64,000 nucleotides of DNA, taken from an uncultured Eubacterium sp. (GTDB lineage Bacteria; Bacillota; Clostridia; Lachnospirales; Lachnospiraceae). The DNA lies in assembly GCA_947642745.1 (NCBI GenBank), contig CANRTU010000001.1, forward strand, positions 1 to 64,000, given 5' to 3'. A program made the position numbers and the translations under genes. Under the pieces are notes generated by a model, which worked only from the letters and a program-made list of their open reading frames with translations, did no database searches and was not told where the DNA came from. Of the stretch, positions 20,516 through 30,290 are shown piece by piece (positions within the stretch are counted from its first letter, which is position 1; every line of letters starts with the position of its first letter).

Positions 20516-21034
20516 TCATTTCTGATTATCAAGATACACTCTTTTTCCATAATAATTAGCGATCGTAAAGTTCGGCCACGCATTTGCGTCTGTTGTATAT
20601 TCTGTAAAATAAAGAACGGAAGCGGACGCCTTCTCTGACAGGGGCGCCAGAAACAGCTCTGTCACCTCCGGATTCTGATAAGACGCTATTCTGGCATCCA
20701 TCTCTGTTTCAAACGCCTCCGCATTTCCATTTAATAAATCACGCAGGCAGGCCCGTCCATTGGCAGTACCGCTAAATCCCGGATTCCAGAAAATAACCAG
20801 GCAGGCTGTAACATATATCATTATTCGCTGCTTTTTGAATTGTCCAAAACACAGCTCCTCCAGACCATAATTCCTGTCCATTCTTTTTTGTATCAGGAAA
20901 ACAAGTACCAGCCATTCCAGCAGAATACTATAATATGTAAACATAATCCAGACAGCATTCGTGAGCCGGCCAGCCCCAAAACCAGAGGCGGCATAATACA
21001 CTGTACTAAACATCCCGCTCAGAGTAATATACAT
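20516..21034 (-). pseudogene. 5'-truncated DUF6056-like membrane protein
   Basis: C-terminal signature FTEYTTDANAWPNFTIANYYGKRVYL; only 172 aa; in-frame TAA just upstream of the ATG. Confidence 0.5.
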
Positions 21035-21408
21035 AAAATGTTATTCTTAAAAACAACGCCTGTCACGGCTTTCCCATAAACAAATCCCCTGAAATACAGT
21101 ATTTTAATTACACAAAACTTTAACAGACAGATGACAGATGTAACCAGATATCATTACCGGATTATGCGGATATATTTTTATCTGCCATGGTGTCAGAGCA
21201 GGATCCGGCAGAATATTTGTAAAATAATTACAATTAGTTGAAAAAATGAAAGAAAATATTTAGAACTATTAACCAATTTTAGAAATATAGTTGCAAAAAC
21301 AAAAGAAATGATATAAAATACTTATTGTTAACATTTCTATGTAAAATATTGTCATGTAGCATTAACATATGTATATCAAAACCATCTCCGGAAGAGTCTG
21401 ATCTTTCC

Positions 21409-21460
21409 AAAAAACAAAAACGGACAACTACGGATGAAATAAAACATCCGCCATTGTCCG
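21409..21460 (-). terminator. Intrinsic terminator of the 21469..22212 gene
   Basis: CGGACAActaCGGATGaaataaaaCATCCGccaTTGTCCG stem; A-run on + strand = U-run on the transcript. Confidence 0.8.
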
Positions 21461-21468
21461 CCGCATCA

Positions 21469-22212
21469 TCAATAACTGCCTTTCACACTAAATATATCAA
21501 TACTGGTACCATGTCCTAATTCATAACTGCCAAAACAGATATACACCTTTCCATCCGACAGATAAAAATTGTACTTCTTTGTCATTTTTACAGCGGTGTA
21601 ACCCGTCTGATCCCTGCCGCAGTATTTCTTTGCCGCCTTTAGAATCTCTTTTCTGGCTTTGCCCGCAACCACATCCTGAACCGTGAGCTTTTTTTCTTTG
21701 CGCATATCGTAGTTCAGGCCGTAGTCGTACCGGTTATGGACGCCTCCGGCATACCAGTTTTCTGTCATCGCAAAGCTTACGATTCCGTCCTTATTGTACG
21801 TTTCGCTGCATTCTGTTGTCCAGTAATACTGGTCCTCACTGCTTAGAAATCTGTTTTCCCTGATAGCGTACTCTGTTGAATCTCTGATGTTTTCTGCGTC
21901 TTCTGATTCCAGGACATTCTGGCTTTTCTTTTTGATCTGCTGGTTGATCTTTGTGATAAACGCAGATGTGCCTGAAAACTGCGGGTAACTAAATGATACA
22001 ATTCCCCTTACCCGGCCTTTGCTGTCTTTATATTCCAGTTTGTCTGTTTCAATCGTATACTCTACAGCCTGCTTTTTCTTTGCCATCACAGACAGACCCG
22101 CATCGGAAGGCTGCGTGCTGATACCTGCCGCTGCCTGCCGCGGCGCAAAAATACTGGCGCAGATAAGACATGCGGACAAACAGCCTGCGACAATTCTTTT
22201 ATTTATTCCCAT
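21469..22212 (-). CDS. DUF3298/RsiV-like exported protein
   Basis: Signal peptide; PQFSGTSAFITKINQQIKKKSQ...; AGGVHNRYDYGLNYDMRKEKKLTVQDVV. Confidence 0.8.
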   Translation of the reverse strand: MGINKRIVAGCLSACLICASIFAPRQAAAGISTQPSDAGLSVMAKKKQAVEYTIETDKLEYKDSKGRVRGIVSFSYPQFSGTSAFITKINQQIKKKSQNVLESEDAENIRDSTEYAIRENRFLSSEDQYYWTTECSETYNKDGIVSFAMTENWYAGGVHNRYDYGLNYDMRKEKKLTVQDVVAGKARKEILKAAKKYCGRDQTGYTAVKMTKKYNFYLSDGKVYICFGSYELGHGTSIDIFSVKGSY

Positions 22213-22256
22213 AATTTATCCTTTCTGTCACATAGGTAAAATAACCCCCGGGCCTT

Positions 22257-22436
22257 GAGCGTATTTGAAAAATTATTTCCTGCAGATGCGCTTCACAGTT
22301 TGTAGAGAATCCAGCCCAAATTGGGGAGGCATAGCGGGCTATGCTGACTAAATCCGGGCTGAATTCTCCGTATCATGCCCTTTGGGTACAAAGCGGGGAA
22401 TGCAGATGCCGGGAATGATTTTTCAAACACGCTCTA
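22257..22436. repeat. Family B MITE-like element (copy 1)
   Basis: Left GAGCGTATTTGAAAAATTATTTCCTGCAGATGC; right end reverse complement GAGCGTGTTTGAAAAATCATTCCCGGCATCTGC. Confidence 0.85.
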
Positions 22437-22589
22437 TACCTGAAACGTATCCGAAACCGCTTTATGAAGCGCCGGCGCCACGCCACGCAAAAAGCGGTTG
22501 CGTCGCATGTGCCGGCCAGCCTCCGGAAACTTTTCCCGGTCAGCCGCTTTCAGACAAAATCCGTATATGTCCGGCCTGCCAGTCGTCTG

Positions 22590-24530
22590 TTATTTGCCGC
22601 TTTTCTTTTTTTCTTTTAACAGCCAGACAAAGTCATGGGCCGGTATCAGCAGATCCTTTACGTGTACCTTTTTCCCTGTAAGCAGATTGATAAATTCCCC
22701 GGACTCTTCCATCCATGCGGTCCGCTCACTGTCCGCAAAGTTAAAAAGCCCGATAAACCGTTCCTTATCGTTTTCCCTGAGAATACCCAGCACCGAATCG
22801 TCTTTTACATCATATGTGTACACATCCGCACTGCTTTCAAAGACGCTCCTGGTCCTGCGGATTTCTTCCAGTGCCGACAGACCGCTGAATATGCGCTCCT
22901 GGGAAGTTCCTTTTTCCGTTTTCTTTTCCGCCAGATCCCACTGGAATTTTCCACGGTGGATATACCTGGAATCCACGCATTTTTCAGGATTTTCCTTATA
23001 TGTATAATCATTCAGCTGCCCGATCTCATCGCCGCTATACAGCATCGGGATACCGGACTGGGTAAACATATAGGCATGAAGCATTAAGTCCATGGTCACG
23101 GCGTTTTCCAGCTTTTCATCATTTCTTTCATATAAAGCGCTTTCCACACCGCACATGGAAGCCGTGGTACCGCAGAAGCGGGCGTCCCTGGTCACCGGAT
23201 CATCGTTGTACAGTTCGCCCCGGCTCTCACTGTTTTCCAGGCTGCCGGTGAAATAGCGGTTGAGAAACTGCTTGTGCTCCGGTTCATCCATGCCCCAGCC
23301 TTTCAGCGTCGGATAATCCAGTCCCCAGCCGATATCGTCGTGACAGCGCAGGTAATTGAGAAACAGATAATCCTTCGGCAGGCTGCTTACAATGTCCATC
23401 TGTTTTTTCAGCAGACGGATATCCCTGGTAGCCACACTGTGCCAGGTGGTAGCCATGGTCGTTACATTATACAGCATATGACATTCCGGTTTTTCTACTG
23501 TTCCAAAATAAGGCACAACTTTTTCCGGCGCCATAACTACCTCGCCAAGCAGCAGAACGCCCGGACAGACGATTTCACTGATAATACGCATCATGCGCAC
23601 AATGGTATGTACCTGGGGCAGGTTGCGGCACTGGGTACCCAGCTGCTTCCAGATATACGGTACTGCGTCGATACGGATAATATCCATGCCCTGGTTGGCC
23701 AGATACAGGAAATTATACATCATTTCATTAAATACTCTTGGATTCTGGTAATTTAAATCCCACTGATACGGATAAAACGAAGTAAGGACATAATATCCGA
23801 TATCATCCAAATATGTAAAGTTGCCAGGAGCAGTGGTTGGAAATACCTGCGGTACAGTCTGGTCGTACTGCCCCGGAACTGACGGATTGTCGTAGAAGAA
23901 ATAGCGGCTCATATACTCGCCGTCTTTTTGTCTTGCTTTCTTCGCCCATTCATGATCTTCAGACGTGTGGTTCATAACGAAATCCATGCACAGGCTGATC
24001 TTTTTCTTATGACACGCCTTTGCCAGTTCCACCAGATCCTTCATGGTTCCAAGCTCCGGCTGTACCTTACGGAAATCCGCTACCGCATATCCTCCGTCAG
24101 AACGTCCTTTTGGAGACTCTAAAAAAGGCATCAGATGAATGTAATTGACATTACAGGATTCCAGATAATCCAGTTTTTTCTTTACGCCCTGCAGATTTTC
24201 CGCAAAATTATCAATATACAGCATCATTCCAAGCATGTCGTTTTTGCGGAACCATTCCGGATTTTTTTCCCTCTGGCTGTCCAGTTTCCGGAATTCTGAT
24301 GCCCGTTCTGTGGCAAACCGGTACATCTGGTCGCATAACTCCGCAAACATATCACTGTTGCCGTACAACTCCATATACAGCCAGCGGAGTTCATCGTGGC
24401 GTTCCTGTAAACGTTTCTGAAACATCTCTTCGATTTTCATTATTTTCTCCTTTCGACAGCGCTGATCGTATTTGTCACGAGCAGCATCCCCCCTCATGTT
24501 ATCTCCTTCTGCCCTGCATTTTATCAACAT
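22590..24530 (-). CDS. GH13 alpha-amylase family protein (amylosucrase-like)
   Basis: LCMDFVMNHTSEDHEWA, GMDIIRIDAVPYIWK, LLGEVV, YLRCHDDIGWGLD; likely start MKIEEMFQKRL. Confidence 0.92.
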   Translation of the reverse strand: MLIKCRAEGDNMRGDAARDKYDQRCRKEKIMKIEEMFQKRLQERHDELRWLYMELYGNSDMFAELCDQMYRFATERASEFRKLDSQREKNPEWFRKNDMLGMMLYIDNFAENLQGVKKKLDYLESCNVNYIHLMPFLESPKGRSDGGYAVADFRKVQPELGTMKDLVELAKACHKKKISLCMDFVMNHTSEDHEWAKKARQKDGEYMSRYFFYDNPSVPGQYDQTVPQVFPTTAPGNFTYLDDIGYYVLTSFYPYQWDLNYQNPRVFNEMMYNFLYLANQGMDIIRIDAVPYIWKQLGTQCRNLPQVHTIVRMMRIISEIVCPGVLLLGEVVMAPEKVVPYFGTVEKPECHMLYNVTTMATTWHSVATRDIRLLKKQMDIVSSLPKDYLFLNYLRCHDDIGWGLDYPTLKGWGMDEPEHKQFLNRYFTGSLENSESRGELYNDDPVTRDARFCGTTASMCGVESALYERNDEKLENAVTMDLMLHAYMFTQSGIPMLYSGDEIGQLNDYTYKENPEKCVDSRYIHRGKFQWDLAEKKTEKGTSQERIFSGLSALEEIRRTRSVFESSADVYTYDVKDDSVLGILRENDKERFIGLFNFADSERTAWMEESGEFINLLTGKKVHVKDLLIPAHDFVWLLKEKKKSGK

Positions 24531-24601
24531 TATTTTATCTTATTGGCCAGAATCTGTCAATGACCGGAATGCATCTGTCAGCGGAAGGAAATGCGTTGCG
24601 G

Positions 24602-25912
24602 CTACTCCCCTGCCTTTCCGGATAAGACTTTATCCAGGATGTCCGCAAGGGGGCCCATGGCATTGACCGCTTCTTCATATGTATTGGTCTGGGCGCCGGT
24701 TTCCACCAGCAGGGATTTTGGCAGGTAATGCAGGTTATAACGGTATCCTTTCAGATAAACGCATCTGGAAAATCCCGGATAATATTCCGCCGCCGCCAGC
24801 TGCATCTGAAAAGAAAACGCCAGATTATCCGCCAGATTCGGATTGTACAGATATCCGATGTCGCCCTGGGACGTCGTATGGCTCAGCCCGTTAAAAAACA
24901 TAATGGACGCTGTGTCTTTGCCGTTAATATTCTGGACGAGCCTGGTTCCTTCTCCCACCGCATCCCGGTGCAGGTCAATGGACACCTGGATTTCCGGATT
25001 TTCCTGATACAGCCGCTCCAGCGCCGGCGCCGCCACGGAGTAGGCGCTGTCACGGTCCGGCAGATCATAGACGCCTTTGTGGTGCAGCACTGTGTAGCCG
25101 TAAGTATCCTCCAGCAGTTTCGCCAGCACGTCGCCCAGCCCGACGACAGACTGGGAGGCGTCTTTGGAATCCACAAACCGCTCCTGGGAATGGGTATGGT
25201 AAATCAGAATCTGTATCCCTTTTCTGCTTTTATCAATCCGCATATCCTTCGCCAGCATCTGCGCCGCATTCAGCTGGCTGCCATTTGTGGTGGTGGTGCT
25301 GTCCACACGGTAAAAATTCTGGATCAGATAGTCAAAATCATTGAGCTTTTCCCTGGAAAATTTTACCGCTTTTGCGCCGGCCGCTGACACAGCTGGTACG
25401 GATGTAACCGTATTATCTGTTTCCTCTGTCTGCGGCGTTTCCTGCTCCTGTTCCTGCTGCTGTCTGTATTTCCCGTTCTCCTCCATCAGCAGCCTGCCTG
25501 TCAGCGCATTGATATTATGGTCGCAGCTGTCCTCCCCGCCGGCTTCCCCGGGCAGTCCGGCGCCGCCCATGGCTACCTGGGTATTCTGGTCCCTGGCGTA
25601 GCCATAAATCGGAAGCAGCTCATCCATTCCGTCCGCCAGATATTCATAAATAGTTTTCTGACCGGACGCCGCAGCGTCGTATGCCAGCAGGGGCATACAG
25701 CTCTTTACCGCCTCACATCCCAGACTTGTCTGGATATAGTTTACCACAGCATCCAGAACCGTATCTTTTGTAACGCCATAAGAATCCGATATATAAATAC
25801 ACGCAGCAATAAAAATCAAAAAAGGAACTGTGCCGATCCATATTTTTTTCCTGTTTTTTCTTTTTAAACCCATGGTCTGTCCTCCCGTATTCTGCATATG
25901 GCCCTGGTCCAT
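24602..25912 (-). CDS. spoIIP: Stage II sporulation protein P
   Basis: ILIYHTHSQERFVDSKD, SIDLHRDAVGEGTR, LPKSLLVETGAQTNTYEEA; adjacent to gpr. Confidence 0.93.
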   Translation of the reverse strand: MDQGHMQNTGGQTMGLKRKNRKKIWIGTVPFLIFIAACIYISDSYGVTKDTVLDAVVNYIQTSLGCEAVKSCMPLLAYDAAASGQKTIYEYLADGMDELLPIYGYARDQNTQVAMGGAGLPGEAGGEDSCDHNINALTGRLLMEENGKYRQQQEQEQETPQTEETDNTVTSVPAVSAAGAKAVKFSREKLNDFDYLIQNFYRVDSTTTTNGSQLNAAQMLAKDMRIDKSRKGIQILIYHTHSQERFVDSKDASQSVVGLGDVLAKLLEDTYGYTVLHHKGVYDLPDRDSAYSVAAPALERLYQENPEIQVSIDLHRDAVGEGTRLVQNINGKDTASIMFFNGLSHTTSQGDIGYLYNPNLADNLAFSFQMQLAAAEYYPGFSRCVYLKGYRYNLHYLPKSLLVETGAQTNTYEEAVNAMGPLADILDKVLSGKAGE

Positions 25913-26157
25913 AACAGCCTGTCAGCCACGGCCGGTACGTATGACCGGATATGCGGCTGTCCGGCGGCGGGCCGGTCCTGTTGTGTTCATTGTCCTGTAT
26001 ATCCGCTGTATGCTGAAAGATTATAAAATGATACACTCTGTAACAGTATATGAGACCGGGAGGCTGATTTATGTCTATTGTTGAAAACAGACTGTTTTTA
26101 CCATATGACAGTATTCGGGCGTATGCGACCTGTGTTCTGTTTTGTCCGGATACTTTT

Positions 26158-27159
26158 TTATTCTTCCTCTTTCTTTTCGTCTTTCTGCAGCGCCATATTA
26201 ATCCCCTCTGAAATCGTAAAGCTTAATCTTTTCACCGCCTCATCCACGTCCTTTGGCGTTACGAAAAGGGTATTCAGCTGCGGGGTGAGCAGTTCGTGGA
26301 CCAGATCGTATTTTTCCACCAGGTCCAGCTCGTCATAAGAATGCCCCAGCTGCCGCAGCTGCTTTGCGTGGCACATGGCCTCCAGCAGATTATTCATGGT
26401 ATCTATGACGATGGTTGCCGCATCCACCACCGTAGGCACCCCGATGGCGATCACCGGAATTCCCATACTTTCCCCATTCAGACCGTGTCTGTGGTTCCCC
26501 ACTCCGGACCCCGGGTTGATGCCTGTGTCAGTGACCTGGATCGTACGGTTGAGCCGTCTGGTACTGCGTGCCGCCAGAGCGTCCACGGCGATAATCACAT
26601 CCGGCTTTGTCTCTTTTACGATTCCCCGGACAATTTCCATGGATTCGATGCCGGTCTGGGCCATCACGCCGGGAACAATGCTGCTGACGGATTTCTGACA
26701 ATTGTCCCCGATCACATATTTCCCAAACTCATTGATGATATGTCTGGTAATACACAGGTTATCCACCACTCTTGGCCCCAGCGAATCCGGCGTCACCGCC
26801 CGGTTGCCAAGCCCTGCCACCAGAGTGGTAAAATCCTGTTTGTCCGGAAGCAGCCGCTTTAAAATTCTGGACAGCTGGACGGAAATTTCCCTGTGATACC
26901 CTTCGTCTTCCTCCATCATATTAGAAGCTTCCAGCGTCACATAGCTGCCCTTTGGCCTTCCCATGACTTTTGCCCCGTTTTCCGTCTCAATCATCACACT
27001 GCTGATATGGATTTCCGGTGTGACCTGCTCTTCATCCAGCCGTACTCCTTTGATCTCTACATTGTCTTCTTCAAATTTTTCCCGCGCCTCCAGCGCTAAA
27101 TCTGTCCGTACCTGAAACATTTTATCAACCTCGCATATTTTTTTCATACTTCTGCCCAT
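26158..27159 (-). CDS. gpr: GPR endopeptidase (spore germination protease)
   Basis: ALEAREKFEEDNVEIKGVRLDEEQ, TLVAGLGNRAVTPDSLGPRVVDNL, VTDTGINPGSGVGNHRHGLN. Confidence 0.96.
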   Translation of the reverse strand: MGRSMKKICEVDKMFQVRTDLALEAREKFEEDNVEIKGVRLDEEQVTPEIHISSVMIETENGAKVMGRPKGSYVTLEASNMMEEDEGYHREISVQLSRILKRLLPDKQDFTTLVAGLGNRAVTPDSLGPRVVDNLCITRHIINEFGKYVIGDNCQKSVSSIVPGVMAQTGIESMEIVRGIVKETKPDVIIAVDALAARSTRRLNRTIQVTDTGINPGSGVGNHRHGLNGESMGIPVIAIGVPTVVDAATIVIDTMNNLLEAMCHAKQLRQLGHSYDELDLVEKYDLVHELLTPQLNTLFVTPKDVDEAVKRLSFTISEGINMALQKDEKKEEE

Positions 27160-27225
27160 AGTATGGACAGAGAGGCTTATTATTATTTACAGACAACTGA
27201 AAAAGAACCGCTTCCCCGGAGCAGG

Positions 27226-27255
27226 CAATACGGGATCATGCATGATCCCGTATTG
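27226..27255. promoter_or_regulatory. Perfect 30-bp palindrome between divergent gpr and rpsT
   Basis: CAATACGGGATCATGCATGATCCCGTATTG equals its own reverse complement. Confidence 0.7.
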
Positions 27256-27300
27256 TTCACTGTAATAAATCCGTTTTTTGCTAAAATATCATTTTAGGTA

Positions 27301-27329
27301 TTGACAGGACTCTCTGGTTATTTTATTAT
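27301..27329 (+). promoter_or_regulatory. rpsT sigma-A-type promoter
   Basis: TTGACA at 27301-27306, 17-bp spacer, TATTAT at 27324-27329 (overlapping TATAAT). Confidence 0.7.
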
Positions 27330-27412
27330 AATCTGGTGTTCGTTAGAACGTCCGTGTCCGCATTTAATGAGCACCAGTACATGAATTATACAGATAAATG
27401 GAGGTGTTTCGA

Positions 27413-27676
27413 TTGGCTAATATTAAATCCGCAAAGAAGAGGGTTCTTGTATCAGAAAAAAGAGCTGCCAGAAATAAGGCGATCCGTTCAAAAGTAAAAA
27501 CAGCGATTAAAAAAGTTGACGCTGCGATTGCCGCTAACGATAAAGAAGCTGCAGGCGTTGCTTTACGTGCCGCAATTTCCGAAATTGGCAAAGCTACATC
27601 CAAAGGTATTTATCACAAGAACAATTCTTCCAGAAAGATTTCAAGATTAAGTCGTGCTGTCAACCGCATGGCTTAG
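27413..27676 (+). CDS. rpsT: 30S ribosomal protein S20, TTG start
   Basis: LANIKSAKKRVLVSEKRAARNKAIRSKVKTAIKKV; GGAGGTG at about 27400 is the SD, so the ATG at 27398 overlaps the SD. Confidence 0.95.
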   Translation: MANIKSAKKRVLVSEKRAARNKAIRSKVKTAIKKVDAAIAANDKEAAGVALRAAISEIGKATSKGIYHKNNSSRKISRLSRAVNRMA

Positions 27677-27735
27677 TTTCAGGGCAGATTTGTGATATTC
27701 CACATTTCTGATATACGAGTTATTAAAATCAGAAA

Positions 27736-27776
27736 AAGACCACCGGTTTTATTTTAACCGATGGTCCTTTTTTACT
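27736..27776 (+). terminator. Intrinsic terminator of rpsT
   Basis: agaccaccggttttattttaaccgatggtccttttttac. Confidence 0.8.
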
Positions 27777-27780
27777 TTGC

Positions 27781-27884
27781 AGGAAAGATCATTTTATAAA
27801 GTAAAACCCTCCGGGAGGACCGCCATGCGGCGGAGAGGAAAATGCTGCCTGTAGCAGCCCGCCGCAGCCGGATACTTTTTTAAA
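27781..27884 (-). repeat. Family A repeat, inverted copy; supplies the holA stop codon
   Basis: Minus strand ttTAAaaaagtatccggctgcggcgggctgctacaggcagcattttcctctccgccgcatggcggtcctcccggagggttttac. Confidence 0.8.
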
Positions 27885-28863
27885 TTGCCCCGCTATAGCG
27901 CACGATTAAAAGCTCCACCGCAATCTGTTCCGCCAGCCTGCCGGTCTTAAAATCCGTTTCCAGGGAGATCCCCTCTTCCATGGCCTGCTTTAAGCCGCTT
28001 TCCGTAAATGTGTCCGCCTGTTCCAGATTCCGTTTTACCGCAAAAGGCGGAATACCCGCTTTCGCAGCCATGGTTTTCTGGTCCAGTCCGGCTTTTTTCA
28101 TGGATTTTAAATCCAGCAGAATCCTGAACTGGCGGTTAATCAGATACAGAATGCGCATGGGCGGCTCCTTTAAGGCCACCAGATCGTAATACAGCGACAG
28201 TGCCTTTTTCTGCTGCCGCTTTCCGATAGCGTTTACCATTTCAAAAATCTGGTTCGTGACCTGCGGGCTGCAGACCGCCTCCACATCCGCCTCTCCGATC
28301 ACTTCCCGCCCCAGGGTATAGCAAAGGACTTTTTCCAGTTCTTTGTCAATATAACTCATGTCCCCGCCGGTTTTTGACAAAAACAGTGACAGCACCGGCC
28401 TGGTTATTTTTTTATTCTCTTTTTTCAGACGGCCGAGAATCCAGCGGATCAGCAGATCTTCTTTCTGTTCCCCGAATTCTGTCACACTGCCCGCTTTTGC
28501 CACGGCTTTATACATTTTACTCCGTTTATCCACCTCAGATTCCACGAACAGAATACAGGCGGACGACGGCATTTGTGGCAGATACCCGGCCAGCTCGTCG
28601 CAGCCGGATTTGAAAAAGCCGCTGTCTTCGATGATAATAAGCCGGCGCATGGCAAAAAATGGCATCGTTTCCGCCAGATCAATGATTTCCAGCGGATTAA
28701 TATTTTTTCCTTCGTAGCGGGCCAGGTTCATCGTATCTTCCGGCGGCACCAGCGCCTGCCGCAGCTTTTGCTTATACTGCTGTTTTAAATAGTCTTCGCA
28801 GCCATAAAACAAATATACTTTTTGAAATGATCCGGTCTTAATATCTTCGTCTATTTTTTTCAT
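27880..28863 (-). CDS. holA: DNA polymerase III subunit delta
   Basis: YLFYGCEDYLKQQYKQKL, IRWILGRLKKENKKITRPVLSLFLSKTGGDMSYIDKELEKV. Confidence 0.94.
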   Translation of the reverse strand: MKKIDEDIKTGSFQKVYLFYGCEDYLKQQYKQKLRQALVPPEDTMNLARYEGKNINPLEIIDLAETMPFFAMRRLIIIEDSGFFKSGCDELAGYLPQMPSSACILFVESEVDKRSKMYKAVAKAGSVTEFGEQKEDLLIRWILGRLKKENKKITRPVLSLFLSKTGGDMSYIDKELEKVLCYTLGREVIGEADVEAVCSPQVTNQIFEMVNAIGKRQQKKALSLYYDLVALKEPPMRILYLINRQFRILLDLKSMKKAGLDQKTMAAKAGIPPFAVKRNLEQADTFTESGLKQAMEEGISLETDFKTGRLAEQIAVELLIVRYSGAI

Positions 28864-28878
28864 AACTTTCCTTTTCTT

Positions 28879-29820
28879 TTATGACCCTGTTTCCGACAAC
28901 GGCAGCTGTGCCAGCACGACCGCGCCAAAAATCAGCGCACAGCCTGTGATTTCCCTTCCACGCAGCTGCTCGCCCAGCAGAACCCAGCCTGCCAGCACGG
29001 AAAATACCGATTCCAGGCTCATAAGCAGCGACGCCACCGTGGGATTGACCCCCTGCTGTCCGACAATCTGCAGTGTATAAGCCACGCCGCAGGAAAGCAC
29101 GCCGGCATAACCGATGGGAATCCAGGCCTCCGGCCGCATAAGCGCCGGTAAAAGCGCCGCCATCCCTTCCGGGGAATGTCCCATATCCACAAAAAACATC
29201 GGTATGGCGGACAACAGGCCGGATACAAAAAACTGGATACAGGACATCCGCACCCCGTCCACCCGCACCGCAAAATAATCAATAATCAGAATGTGCGCCG
29301 CAAACATCAGTGCGCACAGCATCAGCAGCAGATCAGAAAACCGGATGCTGAAGTCTTCATGAATACAAAGTAAATACAGTCCGGCCACCGCAGCCACGAT
29401 GCCGGCCCATACATTCCAGCCGCATTTTTTGTGCAGAAACAGCCCCAGCACCGGTACAATAAGCATATAGCAGGACGTGAGAAACCCGGCTTTGCCTGCG
29501 GACGCCCCCAGATAGAGCCCCATCTGCTGCAGATTACTGGCCACTGCCAGCGCCACGCCGCATAAAATGCCTCCGGCAGCCAGCAGGCGCCACTGTTGTC
29601 TGTCCACCGGTCTGCGTCTGGTCATCCCCAGACTGTCCAGCAGCCGGATGACAGGCAGCAGCACGATACCGCCCGTCACACAGCGGATACAGTTGAACGT
29701 ATAAGGGCCCACCGTATCCCCTCCGGCGCTCTGGGCCACAAAGGCAATGCCCCAGATAAATGCCGTCAGTATCAGCAGAAAGGAATTGCGCCTTTTATGC
29801 CCTGTGTCAATTGTTTCCAT
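28879..29820 (-). CDS. EamA/DMT superfamily transporter
   Basis: ILTAFIWGIAFVAQSAG, about 10 TM, SLESVFSVLAGWVLLGEQL. Confidence 0.94.
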   Translation of the reverse strand: METIDTGHKRRNSFLLILTAFIWGIAFVAQSAGGDTVGPYTFNCIRCVTGGIVLLPVIRLLDSLGMTRRRPVDRQQWRLLAAGGILCGVALAVASNLQQMGLYLGASAGKAGFLTSCYMLIVPVLGLFLHKKCGWNVWAGIVAAVAGLYLLCIHEDFSIRFSDLLLMLCALMFAAHILIIDYFAVRVDGVRMSCIQFFVSGLLSAIPMFFVDMGHSPEGMAALLPALMRPEAWIPIGYAGVLSCGVAYTLQIVGQQGVNPTVASLLMSLESVFSVLAGWVLLGEQLRGREITGCALIFGAVVLAQLPLSETGS

Positions 29821-29832
29821 TGCCGCCTCCGT

Positions 29833-30231
29833 TTACGCCTGTTCCCGCAGCTGCTTTTCCAGAAATTCCGCCGCATCCCTGACACAGTCGTTGCATTCCC
29901 GCAGCACGACGCCGGTTTCAATCCCTTTTAAATCCCTGCAGGTGACCGAACCGTTGCGTTCTTTAAACGCCGTCATAATACTGCGGATATCTTGTACGGT
30001 TTTCTGGCGCTCCTTATTAGCCATACCAAGCACCAGACCCGCACCGGAAATGGCGCCGCAGCTGCCTTCCAGCGTACCAAGGCCGGTGCCAAAGGCCTGC
30101 GCCAGATGTTTCATCGTTTCTTCATCTATTCCTGCGTAGTCGCAGTATGTGCAGGCCACTGCCTGCGCACAGTTGTAACCGCACTGCTTTTTCTGTACGG
30201 CCTGTTCTGTTCTTTGTTCCATTATTTCCAC
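29833..30231 (-). CDS. C-GCAxxG-C-C family (putative redox) protein
   Basis: CGYNCAQAVACTYCDYAG...GTGLGTLEGSCGAISGAGLVLG. Confidence 0.9.
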   Translation of the reverse strand: MEIMEQRTEQAVQKKQCGYNCAQAVACTYCDYAGIDEETMKHLAQAFGTGLGTLEGSCGAISGAGLVLGMANKERQKTVQDIRSIMTAFKERNGSVTCRDLKGIETGVVLRECNDCVRDAAEFLEKQLREQA

Positions 30232-30290
30232 CTCACAGATTCATTTTTCCAAAGCCCCGCCGCTGTTTGTGCCGCTTGCGTAACGCCGGA

